From Prevotellaceae bacterium (GTDB taxonomy: Bacteria; Bacteroidota; Bacteroidia; Bacteroidales; Paludibacteraceae), in NCBI GenBank assembly GCA_020636675.1, contig JACJXK010000002.1:102921-166920 (forward strand): a stretch of 64,000 nucleotides of DNA. Direction: 5' to 3'. The position numbers and the translations under genes are program-made. Below the pieces are notes generated by a model. The model did no database searches. It saw only the letters and a program-made list of their open reading frames with translations, and was not told the origin of the DNA. Shown here in pieces: positions 20,601 through 27,661 of the stretch (position 1 is its first letter; the number at the start of each line of letters is the position of its first letter).

Positions 20601-22437
20601 GGTGAAATATACGAACCAGTGCGAGGCGACCGCCTCCATCACGGTGAACGCCGTTCCGTTGACGGCCGCACCTACCGGCACCGAGCTGCTGAAGATGTGC
20701 GAGGAGGAGACCTTCACGACGGGACTGACGTACCAGTGCTCGGAGACACCTGACATCCAATGGTACAAGGACGGCGTGAAGATAGACGGCAAGACCGGCG
20801 CGACCTGCACGATAGACAAGGTGAAAGACAGTGACGACGGGCAGTACAGCTACGAGGTGACGAACCGCGGCTGCAAGGCCAAGGGCGACGCGAACAGCCT
20901 GGATGCGCAGCCGTACATTAAGGTGACGAACCAGACGGAGCCATACATAGTGACGCGCCATGGCAGCCAGACAATCCAACTGAACGTGACGGTACCGGCC
21001 GTCGGCACGGTGGAGAGCATCGATTGGAAGGAGAGCGGAGAGACCGTCAACGGCGGGGACTCATACAGCCTGGCGGACGTCACGGCGGACCACAGCTACG
21101 AGATTACGCTGACGGATCCCAACTATTGCTCGGCCAAGACGACGGCCACGGTGTGGGTTGACGCCAAGCTGGTGCTGTCCACCGACTTTGCGGACACTCT
21201 CTGCCACGGCGAGAGCCGTACGTTCACGATAGACACGACGGGTACGGGCGCCTTCCGCGACGGCCAGTGCACGCTGACGGTGACGGAGGTCCAGGACGGC
21301 GTGACGACGGACGTGACGGGCAAGTTCGCTCAGACGGCGGGCAAGCTTACGGCCAGCCTGTCGCCGGTAAAGGACGCGACATATAGGGTGTACTACGCCT
21401 ATAAGACGCAGGACACAACGGCTACGGAGTCGATCGTGGTTCTCCAGCCGATAGAGGTAATCGTCCCTGCCGCACAGACGGTGTGCGAGGGAGAGGAGGC
21501 CACCATCAAGCTGACGAGCGTGAAGCCGGACGGCACTACCATCCTGTGGGATGCAGACCCGACGATTACGAGCGGCTTTGACAAGGACGAGATTACGGTC
21601 GTAGGCAAGTATCAGGGAGGCAGCGGCCACCAGTCAAAATACACGTACAACTTCACGGCTTCGTATGCCGGCTGCCAGAACCTTCCGCTGAAGGCCTATC
21701 TGAACGTGGACGAACCGATCACGGGCGCGGTGACGGGTAAAACTCCAATTTGTGAGGCGTCTAGTACAACGTTGGATGCATCTTCGTTTGATGCGACATC
21801 TTATATTTGGAAGAGAGAAAATGATAGTTTGTTTATGAAGACAGACGAAATTATTAATGTGATCCTGAATGCAACGACCACCTTTAATATAACCATGACA
21901 AGGGGGAAATGTTCTAAAGACACCACCTTCACGGTAGAGGTTACTTCGTTGCCAGTAATCGTTAGTGTGGATTCTATTGGGCTTAGATCTCGTCAGATAG
22001 CTATTGAGAGTGGAAAAGGTACGGCTCCGTTCCAATATGCGGTTGATAAGATATCCGAATTGGGAAGCTCTAATTTGATTGAAAATTTGAAATATACTTC
22101 TCATGAGGCTTATGTAGTTGACGCTGTTGGTTGTATGGCTCAGTTCCCATTCTATATGGAGGCTCCAAGTATATATCCTAATGGCGTAATTACTCCAAAT
22201 GGAGATGCCGTTAATGATCGTTGGGAAGTTGCTAATTTGAAAGATGTTTATCCGGATGCTGTTGTTAGAATATACGATCGTTTTGGTAAAAAGTTGGCAG
22301 AATATAAAGGTTCTGCTGATGGTTGGGATGGTACCTATAATGGCAAGGATATGCCAACTACTGATTATTGGTATGAAATAGAGATAGAGGAAATTAACAA
22401 AACTTATGTTGGCCATTTCACATTGTTGAGGAGATAG
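14659..22437 (+). CDS. Giant RCC1-like/Ig-module surface protein with T9SS type B tail
   Basis: 2592 residues. A signal peptide (about 1-22) precedes an N-terminal region (about 25-480) with RCC1/beta-propeller-like repeats such as IFAWGYNGGNRLGL, VYAWGENKVGTAG, VIWGGNGRYQSG, YGWGGNGWNGCIG and FYVWGSTKRPGND. Then come a Cys-containing segment and many Ig/PKD-like modules of about 70-140 residues, often with paired Cys and SCESxxxxVxV-type ends. The last 85 residues (TPNGDAVNDRWEV to GHFTLLRR) are a CHU_C/gliding-type C-terminal signal, so it should leave by type IX secretion and stay on the cell surface. It is followed by a PorP/SprF gene, the usual partner. Probable adhesin or matrix-binding protein; the ligand is unknown. 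The final 85 residues closely resemble those of the protein at 52227-60845. GC content shifts sharply inside the gene. Confidence 0.85.
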   Translation: MKRHFYISLLLLLWSITGAFSQSMLISGGNDHGVALCNKGQIFAWGYNGGNRLGLKSPYDAQEVVTKPQMVDIPAGLTFSQVTAGSGATNIALACTKVVYAWGENKVGTAGQPTGDVISTPMPVFCGEATDHGFDVDGVSSGPYLGGVKMVGGTTSAGIALLDDGKAVIWGGNGRYQSGPTYPLLKAESHLPIYIRDKNGKPLENIIHISGGDNNILLIVGSSKDASVGVAYSMGSVNGRGTGDGGNGDASTFYAAPVLMMDPTSIANGTYTTNNEQLLKVKTTGISDKGGFAVDENTGFLYGWGGNGWNGCIGLEVQSDKFVYASKVLSGEYVEISNEPYMTNVHQVIGGNGYGACVTEDHYMLYWGVHAPASNSGGVVPNSTWANKTGFSGTNIDPGPVFANYCAGEKGPKEVRVDDALAIGRGDLFGFMVNMDGDFYVWGSTKRPGNDTPQEVGTLGLGFAGKSDDPQGTGYRTCLSKIELDCEPQDECPTVYMIGPRYKCPGESDSLYCGFTPTKKSIDRYFFQWEFNGQVLNTSTSTDSEAKRKADKWNNWIVEVEDPGTYKVTIVYVGNNVPCTNCPDAVGEIEVIDMDMPVDTIVTNMNCVADPVNPSAVDNICFEAVTNDKFYNATQMTSFAAFSTATSTDTLEVFKVKGAGGTMNFCVSGDKIAASEVHDNKDESSKDTIYNVWLEDITKFETILFPTSTPATASGGYQSYTDIICVHSAVELISFDLYGKGYGQPVNVTVTPVIYNAGKMKDGQYIFSSEYFRGNPQIVTFDGTTPTKATINLNVKLPGNAARGTMYVLAMVVSGGGHNLYNFNFPDPGSGVMFDKPIEDPNNFGITVVGSTANGFVTGNGNRVSVFTNITFGKLTDYDCGRIMLSARYGCPPCNKPDANANGKYVEIEPSQLAVDDTVRLCKESPAITLSVKDVKKAAGGSFDILWFGNEADMADETLAIKSDVTGTATASSIDVKWTDLTPGETKTYYVKVRDHEKNTAAACFVFDSIKVKANIVPVVPEIEIDPFCEGSLSLAELQVMADKFSFKGLTSDVQTAAGISLPASALLLEFSSLTAGSHKYKVIVTDDATGCVSEPKTVEITVWENPEETLAATADFCEGANVALPSSAKSYTLAWYKDAAGSGLANETLSALAGSTTPYEYYYTVTDANGCVSDTLPYAFTVKPIATVLFDTTMVCGKTTATKKNDTPAGAKLVWTLNGTAVSTTEFSEPTYTGDLGELAVYAEATGYCNSDTARLTQLHVKAVPTAPTGTKTVTYLLSDAENGTFKDLLSQKAEAVDIETGYDYNWYSSDGVSLGTTVPTPSVPASTVTEDQQLTYTVTRTNADGCESDPTTVNVTIYLTPAPTTVPVEYCLNSTMSVPLTAAINDPNGVGEFTLQWYDTDKTTKISAPTPDVTTAGSKTYYVSQISTAGAESSLVPLTVTVYDVALPTLDATNVLKYCSAETATALSATLNSDATTYMMGDKLVWTLEGTETASVTPNTSVTATTTYKYGVSQTYTVPSSSEVCKGTEVSTSVTVTYVPVLKTESVLYLKTDAENGTFAKNIKQQNPSVYSGEEAGATLNWYESDCTTLITGTPTPTVDPTTPEGTDQTVTYCVSQTVDGCESGREKVEVTISDSPVPTGNDVIYCEGETATALTATINTMVDAASNYDLMWYDEAGTPLASAPSPSTAMKAGDATVSVYKYYVSQKHKTTSAESSRDEVTVTIYANPTLSITDPSAVCEETVDISEAVTLTNEVAGKDYTKTYYSDANGATAISQDVLTSGTYYVQYAYNVGSETGNTCKSTIDAVKVVVNNLTVPVISGPTSVCPGKTVTLEANATSTDPGDAGITYKWGGDATGTGSQFTSGALSMTTGTKYSYTVEATVGACTKSVAAAYEVTIGNGPVIGTMTVAETDNAASTGFKDDVLREFYSCGGNVTLTADYMNTGNNDYVWYEGTTQVGIGAAYSIPATTSAGTKTYTVKYTNQCEATASITVNAVPLTAAPTGTELLKMCEEETFTTGLTYQCSETPDIQWYKDGVKIDGKTGATCTIDKVKDSDDGQYSYEVTNRGCKAKGDANSLDAQPYIKVTNQTEPYIVTRHGSQTIQLNVTVPAVGTVESIDWKESGETVNGGDSYSLADVTADHSYEITLTDPNYCSAKTTATVWVDAKLVLSTDFADTLCHGESRTFTIDTTGTGAFRDGQCTLTVTEVQDGVTTDVTGKFAQTAGKLTASLSPVKDATYRVYYAYKTQDTTATESIVVLQPIEVIVPAAQTVCEGEEATIKLTSVKPDGTTILWDADPTITSGFDKDEITVVGKYQGGSGHQSKYTYNFTASYAGCQNLPLKAYLNVDEPITGAVTGKTPICEASSTTLDASSFDATSYIWKRENDSLFMKTDEIINVILNATTTFNITMTRGKCSKDTTFTVEVTSLPVIVSVDSIGLRSRQIAIESGKGTAPFQYAVDKISELGSSNLIENLKYTSHEAYVVDAVGCMAQFPFYMEAPSIYPNGVITPNGDAVNDRWEVANLKDVYPDAVVRIYDRFGKKLAEYKGSADGWDGTYNGKDMPTTDYWYEIEIEEINKTYVGHFTLLRR
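18430..19840 (+). repeat. Long-period module repeat inside the giant gene
   Basis: Two copies of a two-module unit lie about 830 bases apart. The first starts near 18480 and the second near 19300; both have a DAENGTF stretch, NWY, and DGCES followed by a VTI strand, then a second module starting YC. This is duplication of Ig-like modules at the protein level; the DNA copies have diverged, so it is not a recent perfect repeat. Confidence 0.6.
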
Positions 22438-22450
22438 TAAATATAATTAA

Positions 22451-22489
22451 GGGAATCGAAGAAGATGATTTTTCTTCGATTCCCTTTTT
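22451..22489 (+). terminator. Strong terminator between the giant gene and the PorP/SprF gene
   Basis: A perfect 13-base stem (22451-22463 with 22472-22484), an 8-base loop and five T residues start 14 bases after the giant gene's stop. It should limit readthrough into the PorP/SprF gene, whose own promoter is not evident. Confidence 0.9.
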
Positions 22490-22527
22490 GACGCAACGAA
22501 TAATAACTAAATTACAATATTTTTGAG

Positions 22528-23502
22528 ATGAAAATTAAATTTGTATTTTCACTGTTAGCTCTCTTTTGCTTGCATGGAGTCATGAAGGCTCAGGAGGAGA
22601 TTGTATATGACCAATACCATTTCAATTACTATTTGGTCAATCCGGCTGTGGCAGGAGCGGAGCGATGTTCGCATCTGATGCTGACCGGTAAATTCCAATG
22701 GGTGGGCATGGACGATGCTCCGATGACTCAATCGTTGAGTTTCAGGACAAGGGTTCTGAAAAATGTGGGTTTGGGTGCCTATGCATACAATGACAAGAAC
22801 GGATATTCTTACAGACAAGGAGGCCAGGCATCGTTTGCCTATCACATCCCGTTGTCAGAAAACAGTGGCTATTTCATGAAGGAACGCTCCATAGACCGTC
22901 AGTTGTCTTTTGGTGTGTCTGCGGTGGTAAGCCATTATGGATTTTCTGAAAAATTATTTTCGGATGCAAATTCTTCTGATCCTTTGGTTGGAAATGGAGA
23001 CACGGATAAGGGCTTCTATTTCAATGCCAACTTCGGAACATATTTCTTGTGGGACAACTTCTTCTTGGGCGTTTCTGCCATGAACTTGATTCCGACCGAA
23101 ATGACGGAGTTGGGTGCGGGAGAGCCGGTTCGTCCGATGACCGCATTTGCCTTCTTGGGTTACGATATAGACATGGCTAACAACATGACGATAGAGCCGG
23201 GACTGATGTTTAAGGCCGATGAGAACGACCAACGTCAGTTGGATGTCAACCTGAAGTTTATGCAGACGTTGCCTGACAATGAGGATTTCTCCTATTGGTT
23301 GGAGGCTTCCTACCGTCACTGTTTGGATGCAGGAAACGCTCAGGCGTTGGCCTTCTATCCGATGGGAGGCATAAGATACAAAGGTTTCCATCTCGGTTAT
23401 GCCTACGCTTTGGGCTTGACGGGAATAAACCACCACAACTCAGGATCGCACGAAATCATGTTGGGTTACTCATGGTGTATCACGAAACATTTCTGTAGAT
23501 AG
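22528..23502 (+). CDS. PorP/SprF family type IX secretion outer-membrane protein
   Basis: 324 residues with a signal peptide (about 1-21, ending MKAQ). The start of the mature protein, VYDQYHFNYYLVNPAVAGAE, is the hallmark of the PorP/SprF family (TIGR03519): QY.FN...+NPA.AG. The rest alternates as a beta-barrel, and the chain ends in the aromatic-rich strand HEIMLGYSWCITKHF. Members sit next to genes for large T9SS substrates and are needed to export or anchor them, as SprF is for SprB. Here it directly follows the giant gene, with a terminator in between. It probably serves that protein and could also serve the GH8 giant, which has no PorP of its own nearby. Confidence 0.9.
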   Translation: MKIKFVFSLLALFCLHGVMKAQEEIVYDQYHFNYYLVNPAVAGAERCSHLMLTGKFQWVGMDDAPMTQSLSFRTRVLKNVGLGAYAYNDKNGYSYRQGGQASFAYHIPLSENSGYFMKERSIDRQLSFGVSAVVSHYGFSEKLFSDANSSDPLVGNGDTDKGFYFNANFGTYFLWDNFFLGVSAMNLIPTEMTELGAGEPVRPMTAFAFLGYDIDMANNMTIEPGLMFKADENDQRQLDVNLKFMQTLPDNEDFSYWLEASYRHCLDAGNAQALAFYPMGGIRYKGFHLGYAYALGLTGINHHNSGSHEIMLGYSWCITKHFCR

Positions 23503-23522
23503 TATTTTGCTTCTTATATAAG

Positions 23523-23568
23523 AAAGTTCATAAGGTTAAAAGGACTCTTTTGGCTTTGTGAACTTTTT
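23523..23568 (+). terminator. Terminator after the PorP/SprF gene
   Basis: AAAGTTCA (23523-23530) pairs with TGAACTTT (23559-23566), with further partial pairing inside, ending in a T run. Confidence 0.7.
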
Positions 23569-23586
23569 AGTTTTTCACTAAACGAC

Positions 23587-23594
23587 TATCTTTG
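23587..23594 (+). promoter_or_regulatory. -7 box for cysE
   Basis: TATCTTTG lies 37 bases before the cysE ATG and just past the preceding terminator. The -33 region is T-rich (23564-23567) without an exact TTTG. Confidence 0.55.
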
Positions 23595-23631
23595 TATGAA
23601 TAAACGACTGTAAAATCGAATAAAATTGAAC

Positions 23632-24513
23632 ATGCAAAATAAGGATGTTTCTGTATCTGTTGTGGATGAGTTGTCTGATTATGAAACCTTCAGACGGGTT
23701 TATCATAGACATAGGAGTGGGGAACCATTTCCTTCGGGAGATGCGTTGCTGGAAACAGTAAATCTGATAAGGGCAATCCTTTTCCCCGGTTATTTTGGAA
23801 ACTCATCGATTGACATGAATACGATTCGCTATCATGTTGGCGTGAATGTGGAGCGATTGGGGTCAATCCTAAGAGATCAGGTCTTCTCTAGCTTCTGCTT
23901 CGATTCGGATGATGTACCATTGGAGGATCTTCGAAAAAAGTCGTCGGAGGTTGTGGATGTTTTTATATCCAAACTTCCCCAGATGAGGCAAACTCTGATA
24001 ACGGATGTGGAAGCAGCCTATTATGGTGATCCTGCCGCAAAAAGTTTTGCTGAGATTATCTTGTGTTACCCGGCAATAAAGGCAATATCTAATCATCGGA
24101 TAGCTCATGAACTTCTACTTCTTGGTGTGCCACTTATTCCGAGAATGATAAGCGAGATGGCACATTCGGAAACAGGAATTGATATCCACCCCGGGGCTGC
24201 TATTGGCAACTATTTCACCATAGATCATGGCACGGGCGTTGTGGTCGGAGAAACTGCCATAATTGGCAACCACGTCAAAATCTATCAAGGCGTGACGTTA
24301 GGAGCAAAGAGTTTTGAACTCGATGAATTCGGCAATCCTGTTAAGAATGTATTGCGTCATCCTATTATCGAAGATAATGTCATCATCTATTCTAATGCCT
24401 CTATCTTGGGCCGAATCACGATTGGGGAGGGAGCTGTTATTGGAGGTAACTTGTGGGTGACCTCGGATGTGGAGAAAGGTGCGAAAGTGATACAATCAAA
24501 AGTGGAAAAGTGA
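23632..24513 (+). CDS. cysE: Serine O-acetyltransferase
   Basis: 293 residues from ATG at 23632 (MQNKDVSV). The N-terminal helical domain is followed by a left-handed beta-helix of hexapeptide repeats (about 180-285) with HPGAAIGNYFTIDHGTGVVV, containing the catalytic Asp-His pair, and GETAIIGNHVKIYQGVTLGA. It transfers acetyl from acetyl-CoA to L-serine, giving O-acetylserine for cysteine synthesis. The form with a longer N-terminus is common in Bacteroidota. Its stop codon TGA overlaps the ATG of birA by one base, so the two are translationally coupled. Confidence 0.93.
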   Translation: MQNKDVSVSVVDELSDYETFRRVYHRHRSGEPFPSGDALLETVNLIRAILFPGYFGNSSIDMNTIRYHVGVNVERLGSILRDQVFSSFCFDSDDVPLEDLRKKSSEVVDVFISKLPQMRQTLITDVEAAYYGDPAAKSFAEIILCYPAIKAISNHRIAHELLLLGVPLIPRMISEMAHSETGIDIHPGAAIGNYFTIDHGTGVVVGETAIIGNHVKIYQGVTLGAKSFELDEFGNPVKNVLRHPIIEDNVIIYSNASILGRITIGEGAVIGGNLWVTSDVEKGAKVIQSKVEK

Positions 24514-25265
24514 TGGTGGAGGAAGGTGTGATATTTCTGAATGAGGTGGATTCTACTAATAGCTATCTTCGTCAACTAATGGAGAATGCGGACGATCCAC
24601 AGGAGTGCACGATGGTTTGTGCCGGGTTCCAAACCTCCGGACACGGACAGGTGGATAATGTGTGGGAGTCTGAAAGGAATGCAAATCTGACATTCAGTAT
24701 GCTCTTTTATCCCAATTCGATTCTTCCGTCGGAACAGTTCTATCTTTCACAGATGGTATCGTTGGGGGTCGTTGATTTCCTTTCTTCCTATTGTAAGTTG
24801 GAAGATCTTTCGATAAAATGGCCGAATGATGTTTATTGGAAGGATAAGAAGATAGCCGGCATTCTGATCGAAAATTTTATTTCTGGCCATTCTATCGAGA
24901 ATACGATAGCTGGAGTAGGCATAAATATAAATCAGCAGAGATTTCTCGGTGATGCACCCAATCCGGTTTCCGTATGGCAGATTACCGGTCAGACATACGA
25001 CGTTAACGCGGCGGCGCTTGCTATAAGGCAGAATATATGTGCACGTTATCTACAACTATTGAAAGCAGAAAAGGGTCTTTTACGGAAAGATTATTTTGAG
25101 CGATTGTATAGAAGGAATGGGTATCATAAATATTCCGATGAAAACGGTGCTTTTATGGCGAAAATTGAAGATGTGAAGGAATCTGGCATCCTACTCCTCA
25201 CGACGGATGCAGGAAATCGCCGTGAGTATGCCTTTAAGGAGGTCGAATATAAGATGGAGGAATAG
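24513..25265 (+). CDS. birA: Biotin-[acetyl-CoA carboxylase] ligase
   Basis: 250 residues. ATG at 24513 overlaps the cysE stop. There is no N-terminal DNA-binding domain, so this is a monofunctional (class I) biotin protein ligase. Family motifs: FLNEVDSTNSYL, QTSGHGQVDNVWESE (biotinyl-AMP loop region), IKWPNDVYWKDKKIAGILIE, and the C-terminal beta domain. It attaches biotin to the carrier protein of carboxylases. The loop is unusual: the common G-[RK]-G-Q-x-G-N and GKNLTFS forms read GHGQVDN and NANLTFS here, so the basic residue and Lys are replaced. The catalytic lysine in KWPNDV is intact. Confidence 0.88.
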   Translation: MVEEGVIFLNEVDSTNSYLRQLMENADDPQECTMVCAGFQTSGHGQVDNVWESERNANLTFSMLFYPNSILPSEQFYLSQMVSLGVVDFLSSYCKLEDLSIKWPNDVYWKDKKIAGILIENFISGHSIENTIAGVGININQQRFLGDAPNPVSVWQITGQTYDVNAAALAIRQNICARYLQLLKAEKGLLRKDYFERLYRRNGYHKYSDENGAFMAKIEDVKESGILLLTTDAGNRREYAFKEVEYKMEE

Positions 25266-25311
25266 TCCTTTGTCTGTTTTTTCAGAAAAGCAAATTTGTA
25301 ATATACACATC

Positions 25312-25758
25312 ATGAACATTATTATTATTAATGGTCCTAATCTCAACCTATTGGGGAAAAGGGAACCGTCGATTTATGGTAGCCAACCGTTTGATGAATA
25401 TCTTGAGACATTACAAAATAGATATCAGGATATGAGCATCTCTTATTATCAGTCTAATGTGGAGGGGGAATTGATCAATATTATTCAGGAAACAGGCTTT
25501 ATCTCCGATGGAATCGTATTGAATGCGGGTGCTTATACGCATACCTCCATTGCCATCGCAGATGCGATACGATCTGTGAAGTGTCCTGTCATAGAGGTGC
25601 ACATATCCAACACACATAAGCGGGAGGAATTTCGCCATCATTCCTACCTTACTCCTGTCTGTCAGGGTGTAATAGCTGGTTTTGGAATGGATTCTTATCG
25701 TTTGGCGATTGAGGCATTGGTGGAGTTGTATAAAAATGACTCGGAAGAAACCATATAG
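25312..25758 (+). CDS. aroQ: Type II 3-dehydroquinate dehydratase
   Basis: 148 residues from ATG at 25312, the usual length; the open frame upstream overlaps birA and is not used. Motifs: INGPNLNLLGKREPSIYG (catalytic Arg17 and Tyr22), LNAGAYTHTSIAIADAI, and EVHISNTHKREEFRH. It converts 3-dehydroquinate to 3-dehydroshikimate in the shikimate pathway and forms dodecamers in the cytoplasm. It lies 46 bases after birA and 12 bases before the recombinase gene. Confidence 0.95.
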   Translation: MNIIIINGPNLNLLGKREPSIYGSQPFDEYLETLQNRYQDMSISYYQSNVEGELINIIQETGFISDGIVLNAGAYTHTSIAIADAIRSVKCPVIEVHISNTHKREEFRHHSYLTPVCQGVIAGFGMDSYRLAIEALVELYKNDSEETI

Positions 25759-25770
25759 TTATCTATCCAT

Positions 25771-26679
25771 ATGATATATGAGGCATATTTGTCGGATCCG
25801 ATAGTGAAAGGTTACCAGACTTATCTGAAGTTGGAACGTTCTCTGTCTGCAAATACGCTGGATGCATATTTGGAAGATTTGGCTAAGCTTTTGAATTACT
25901 TTCATGATGCCCATCTCGATTACAAGGAGGCCAAGTTGGAGCATCTTCAAGATTTTCTGATAGACCTTTCTGATATAGGAATTGGTAGTCGTTCGCAAGC
26001 TAGGGTGATTTCTGGCATAAAGTCGTTTTATCGTTACCTCTCTCTTGAAAGTGAAATAAAGGATGATCCTACGGAGTTGCTCGAAACTCCGAAGATTGGG
26101 CGAAAATTGCCGGAGGTACTTACGGTAGACGAGATAGATAATATTATCTCGACGATAGATTTGAGCCAGCCACAGGGACAAAGGAATAAGGCAATGTTGG
26201 AAACCTTATATAGCTGTGGCCTCCGTGTTTCCGAACTAGTCAATCTTCAGATTTCGAATGTTTATATGGAGGAGAAGTTCCTGTCTGTGGTTGGAAAAGG
26301 AAGCAAACAAAGGTTGGTGCCCATGTCAGAATCGGCTCGGCGGGCAATGGAGCTTTGGCTGTTAGACAGAAACACTCTGGATGTAAAGAAGGGCAATGAA
26401 GATTATATGTTTCTGAACCGACGGGGTGCTAGGCTAAGTAGAATTATGATTTTTAATATTATAAAGCAACATGCGGAATTGGCGGGAATAAAAAAGAACA
26501 TCAGTCCGCATACGTTCCGCCATTCGTTTGCCACCCATTTGTTGGAGGGAGGCGCCAATCTAAGGGCAATACAAGAGATGTTGGGTCATGAATCTATACT
26601 GACAACAGAGATTTACACACATATTGATATGAATCGTTTGCGTAGTGAAATATTGCGATTTCATCCACGAAATAGATGA
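25771..26679 (+). CDS. xerD: Site-specific tyrosine recombinase XerD
   Basis: 302 residues. An N-terminal SAM-like core-binding domain (about 8-90) is followed by the catalytic domain with all six active-site residues: Arg152, Lys176, His247 and Arg250 (HTFRHSF), His273 (LGHES) and Tyr282. Size, start and the end FHPRNR-type tail fit chromosomal XerC/D, which resolves chromosome dimers at dif, rather than an integron or phage integrase. No att repeats or mobile genes are next to it, and in Bacteroidales it commonly neighbours aroQ, so I treat it as housekeeping. Confidence 0.92.
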   Translation: MIYEAYLSDPIVKGYQTYLKLERSLSANTLDAYLEDLAKLLNYFHDAHLDYKEAKLEHLQDFLIDLSDIGIGSRSQARVISGIKSFYRYLSLESEIKDDPTELLETPKIGRKLPEVLTVDEIDNIISTIDLSQPQGQRNKAMLETLYSCGLRVSELVNLQISNVYMEEKFLSVVGKGSKQRLVPMSESARRAMELWLLDRNTLDVKKGNEDYMFLNRRGARLSRIMIFNIIKQHAELAGIKKNISPHTFRHSFATHLLEGGANLRAIQEMLGHESILTTEIYTHIDMNRLRSEILRFHPRNR

Positions 26680-26698
26680 TGTTAGCATACATACAACA

Positions 26699-27140
26699 AT
26701 GATTAGACGTTTTTTACTTTTGCTCTTTTTTAGTTCTATGGTTTTGGTGTTTGCTTCTCCTTCGGATGAAGAGGTGGAGTCGAGAATGAATCTGATTTAA
26801 TCCAATCCATCGAGAAAAAGGTTATGTGCATCTTTTTGTGATTAGGAAGAAAACTTGTTGTGCTCGGAGATTGGAAACAGATGAGTTGTAGACTGCCTTC
26901 TCTTAATGTGAAGACTAACGTGGAGTATATATCCTTTTTTGAAGAAAATCTTTAGTTGATAGGAAAAACTATCGGAATGTAAAACTTTCAGGTCAACATC
27001 TAATACGGAGACGGGAGAACAAAAGTCCATATTCGGCGCATTCCTATAATGTGGTTGCCGCTCCTTGTTTTTTCTCTGTTACAAAGATGCCTACGGCATT
27101 TCGTCAGAATCGTCACAAGTTATTTCTGTCGATTTCTTAG
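26699..27140 (+). pseudogene. Decayed gene for a small secreted protein (probable)
   Basis: An ATG at 26699 opens a signal-peptide-like start (MIRRFLLLLFFSSMVLVFAS) that stops after 33 codons at 26800. Readable segments continue in other frames: ENESDLIQSIEKK from 26782, EKGYVHLFVIRKKTCC a little later, and a final open stretch with NYRNVKLSGQHLIRR and YNVVAAPCFFSVTK ending at a TAG at 27138-27140. This pattern suggests a coding gene broken by several frameshifts. I do not recognise the ancestral family, and chance open frames are possible. The region between 27141 and 27243 holds nothing recognisable. Confidence 0.35.
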
Positions 27141-27243
27141 TGAGAATTTAAGGAGATAATTAACAGCCAAAGCGTAGTTTATATGCCATGATTTCTCCTT
27201 ATGGAAATATTGGCTTCTTCCCATGGAAGTTTGACGATTATTG

Positions 27244-27284
27244 TAAAAAAAAGCAAACCCTCAGATTCTTTTGGAATCTAAGGG
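27244..27284 (-). terminator. Terminator of the tRNA-Phe gene
   Basis: An 11-base stem with one mismatch (27258-27268 with 27274-27284) is followed on the minus strand by a T-rich run broken only by GC. Confidence 0.85.
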
Positions 27285-27296
27285 TTTTATTCAAGG

Positions 27297-27369
27297 TGGT
27301 GCCAACGGGAATCGAACCAGTGACACAAGGATTTTCAGTCCTTTGCTCTACCAACTGAGCTATGGCACC
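27297..27369 (-). tRNA. tRNA-Phe (anticodon GAA)
   Basis: 73 bases fold as a cloverleaf. The acceptor stem is GGTGCCA/TGGCACC, the D arm has GCTCAGTTGGTAGAGC, the anticodon stem-loop is AAGGA-CTGAAAA-TCCTT (anticodon GAA), and the T arm has GGTTCGATTCC. The discriminator base is A. CCA is not encoded in full (the next bases are CCT), so it must be added after transcription. It stands alone with its own promoter and terminator. Confidence 0.97.
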
Positions 27370-27406
27370 TTGTTTTTTGTATGCCTTGTTTTTCTCTTTT
27401 GCGATG

Positions 27407-27437
27407 CAAAGATAGATGCTATTTTTGAATTGGCAAA
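27407..27437 (-). promoter_or_regulatory. Promoter of tRNA-Phe
   Basis: On the minus strand TTTG (27434-27437), a 19-base spacer and TATCTTTG (27407-27414) match the -33/-7 consensus exactly. The start of transcription would be about 30 bases before the tRNA. Confidence 0.75.
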
Positions 27438-27661
27438 GGCTTTTTGAAGAAAAAGATGAAAATTTTTTGTGATGTACTCTTTGTTGCTTGATGTGTAGTG
27501 AGTTATAATATGAAAAAGGAAAGAGTGTTTTTCTTTTTCTCCTTCGTCTTCCTGTTTTTTTTGTCTTTTTTGTGTTCTTTTCTTTCAAAAAAGGCAGAAC
27601 ATCTCCTTGTTGAAGGTATTTTTGTGTTTGAAAAAAATGAAAAACATAAATTGAGAAGGTA

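Noticed and set aside
19990..20979. 329-codon minus-strand open frame in the GC-rich part of the giant gene
   Set aside because: Stop codons are rare on the opposite strand in GC-rich DNA. The predicted peptide is Arg/His/Val-rich with no fold signature.
22518..22525. TATTTTTG as a promoter for the PorP/SprF gene
   Set aside because: It lies only two bases before the ATG, so transcription would start inside the gene unless the start were misassigned.
25771..26679. Tyrosine recombinase as a sign of a mobile element
   Set aside because: All features fit housekeeping XerD. The flanking genes are core metabolism and no attachment repeats or cargo genes are seen.
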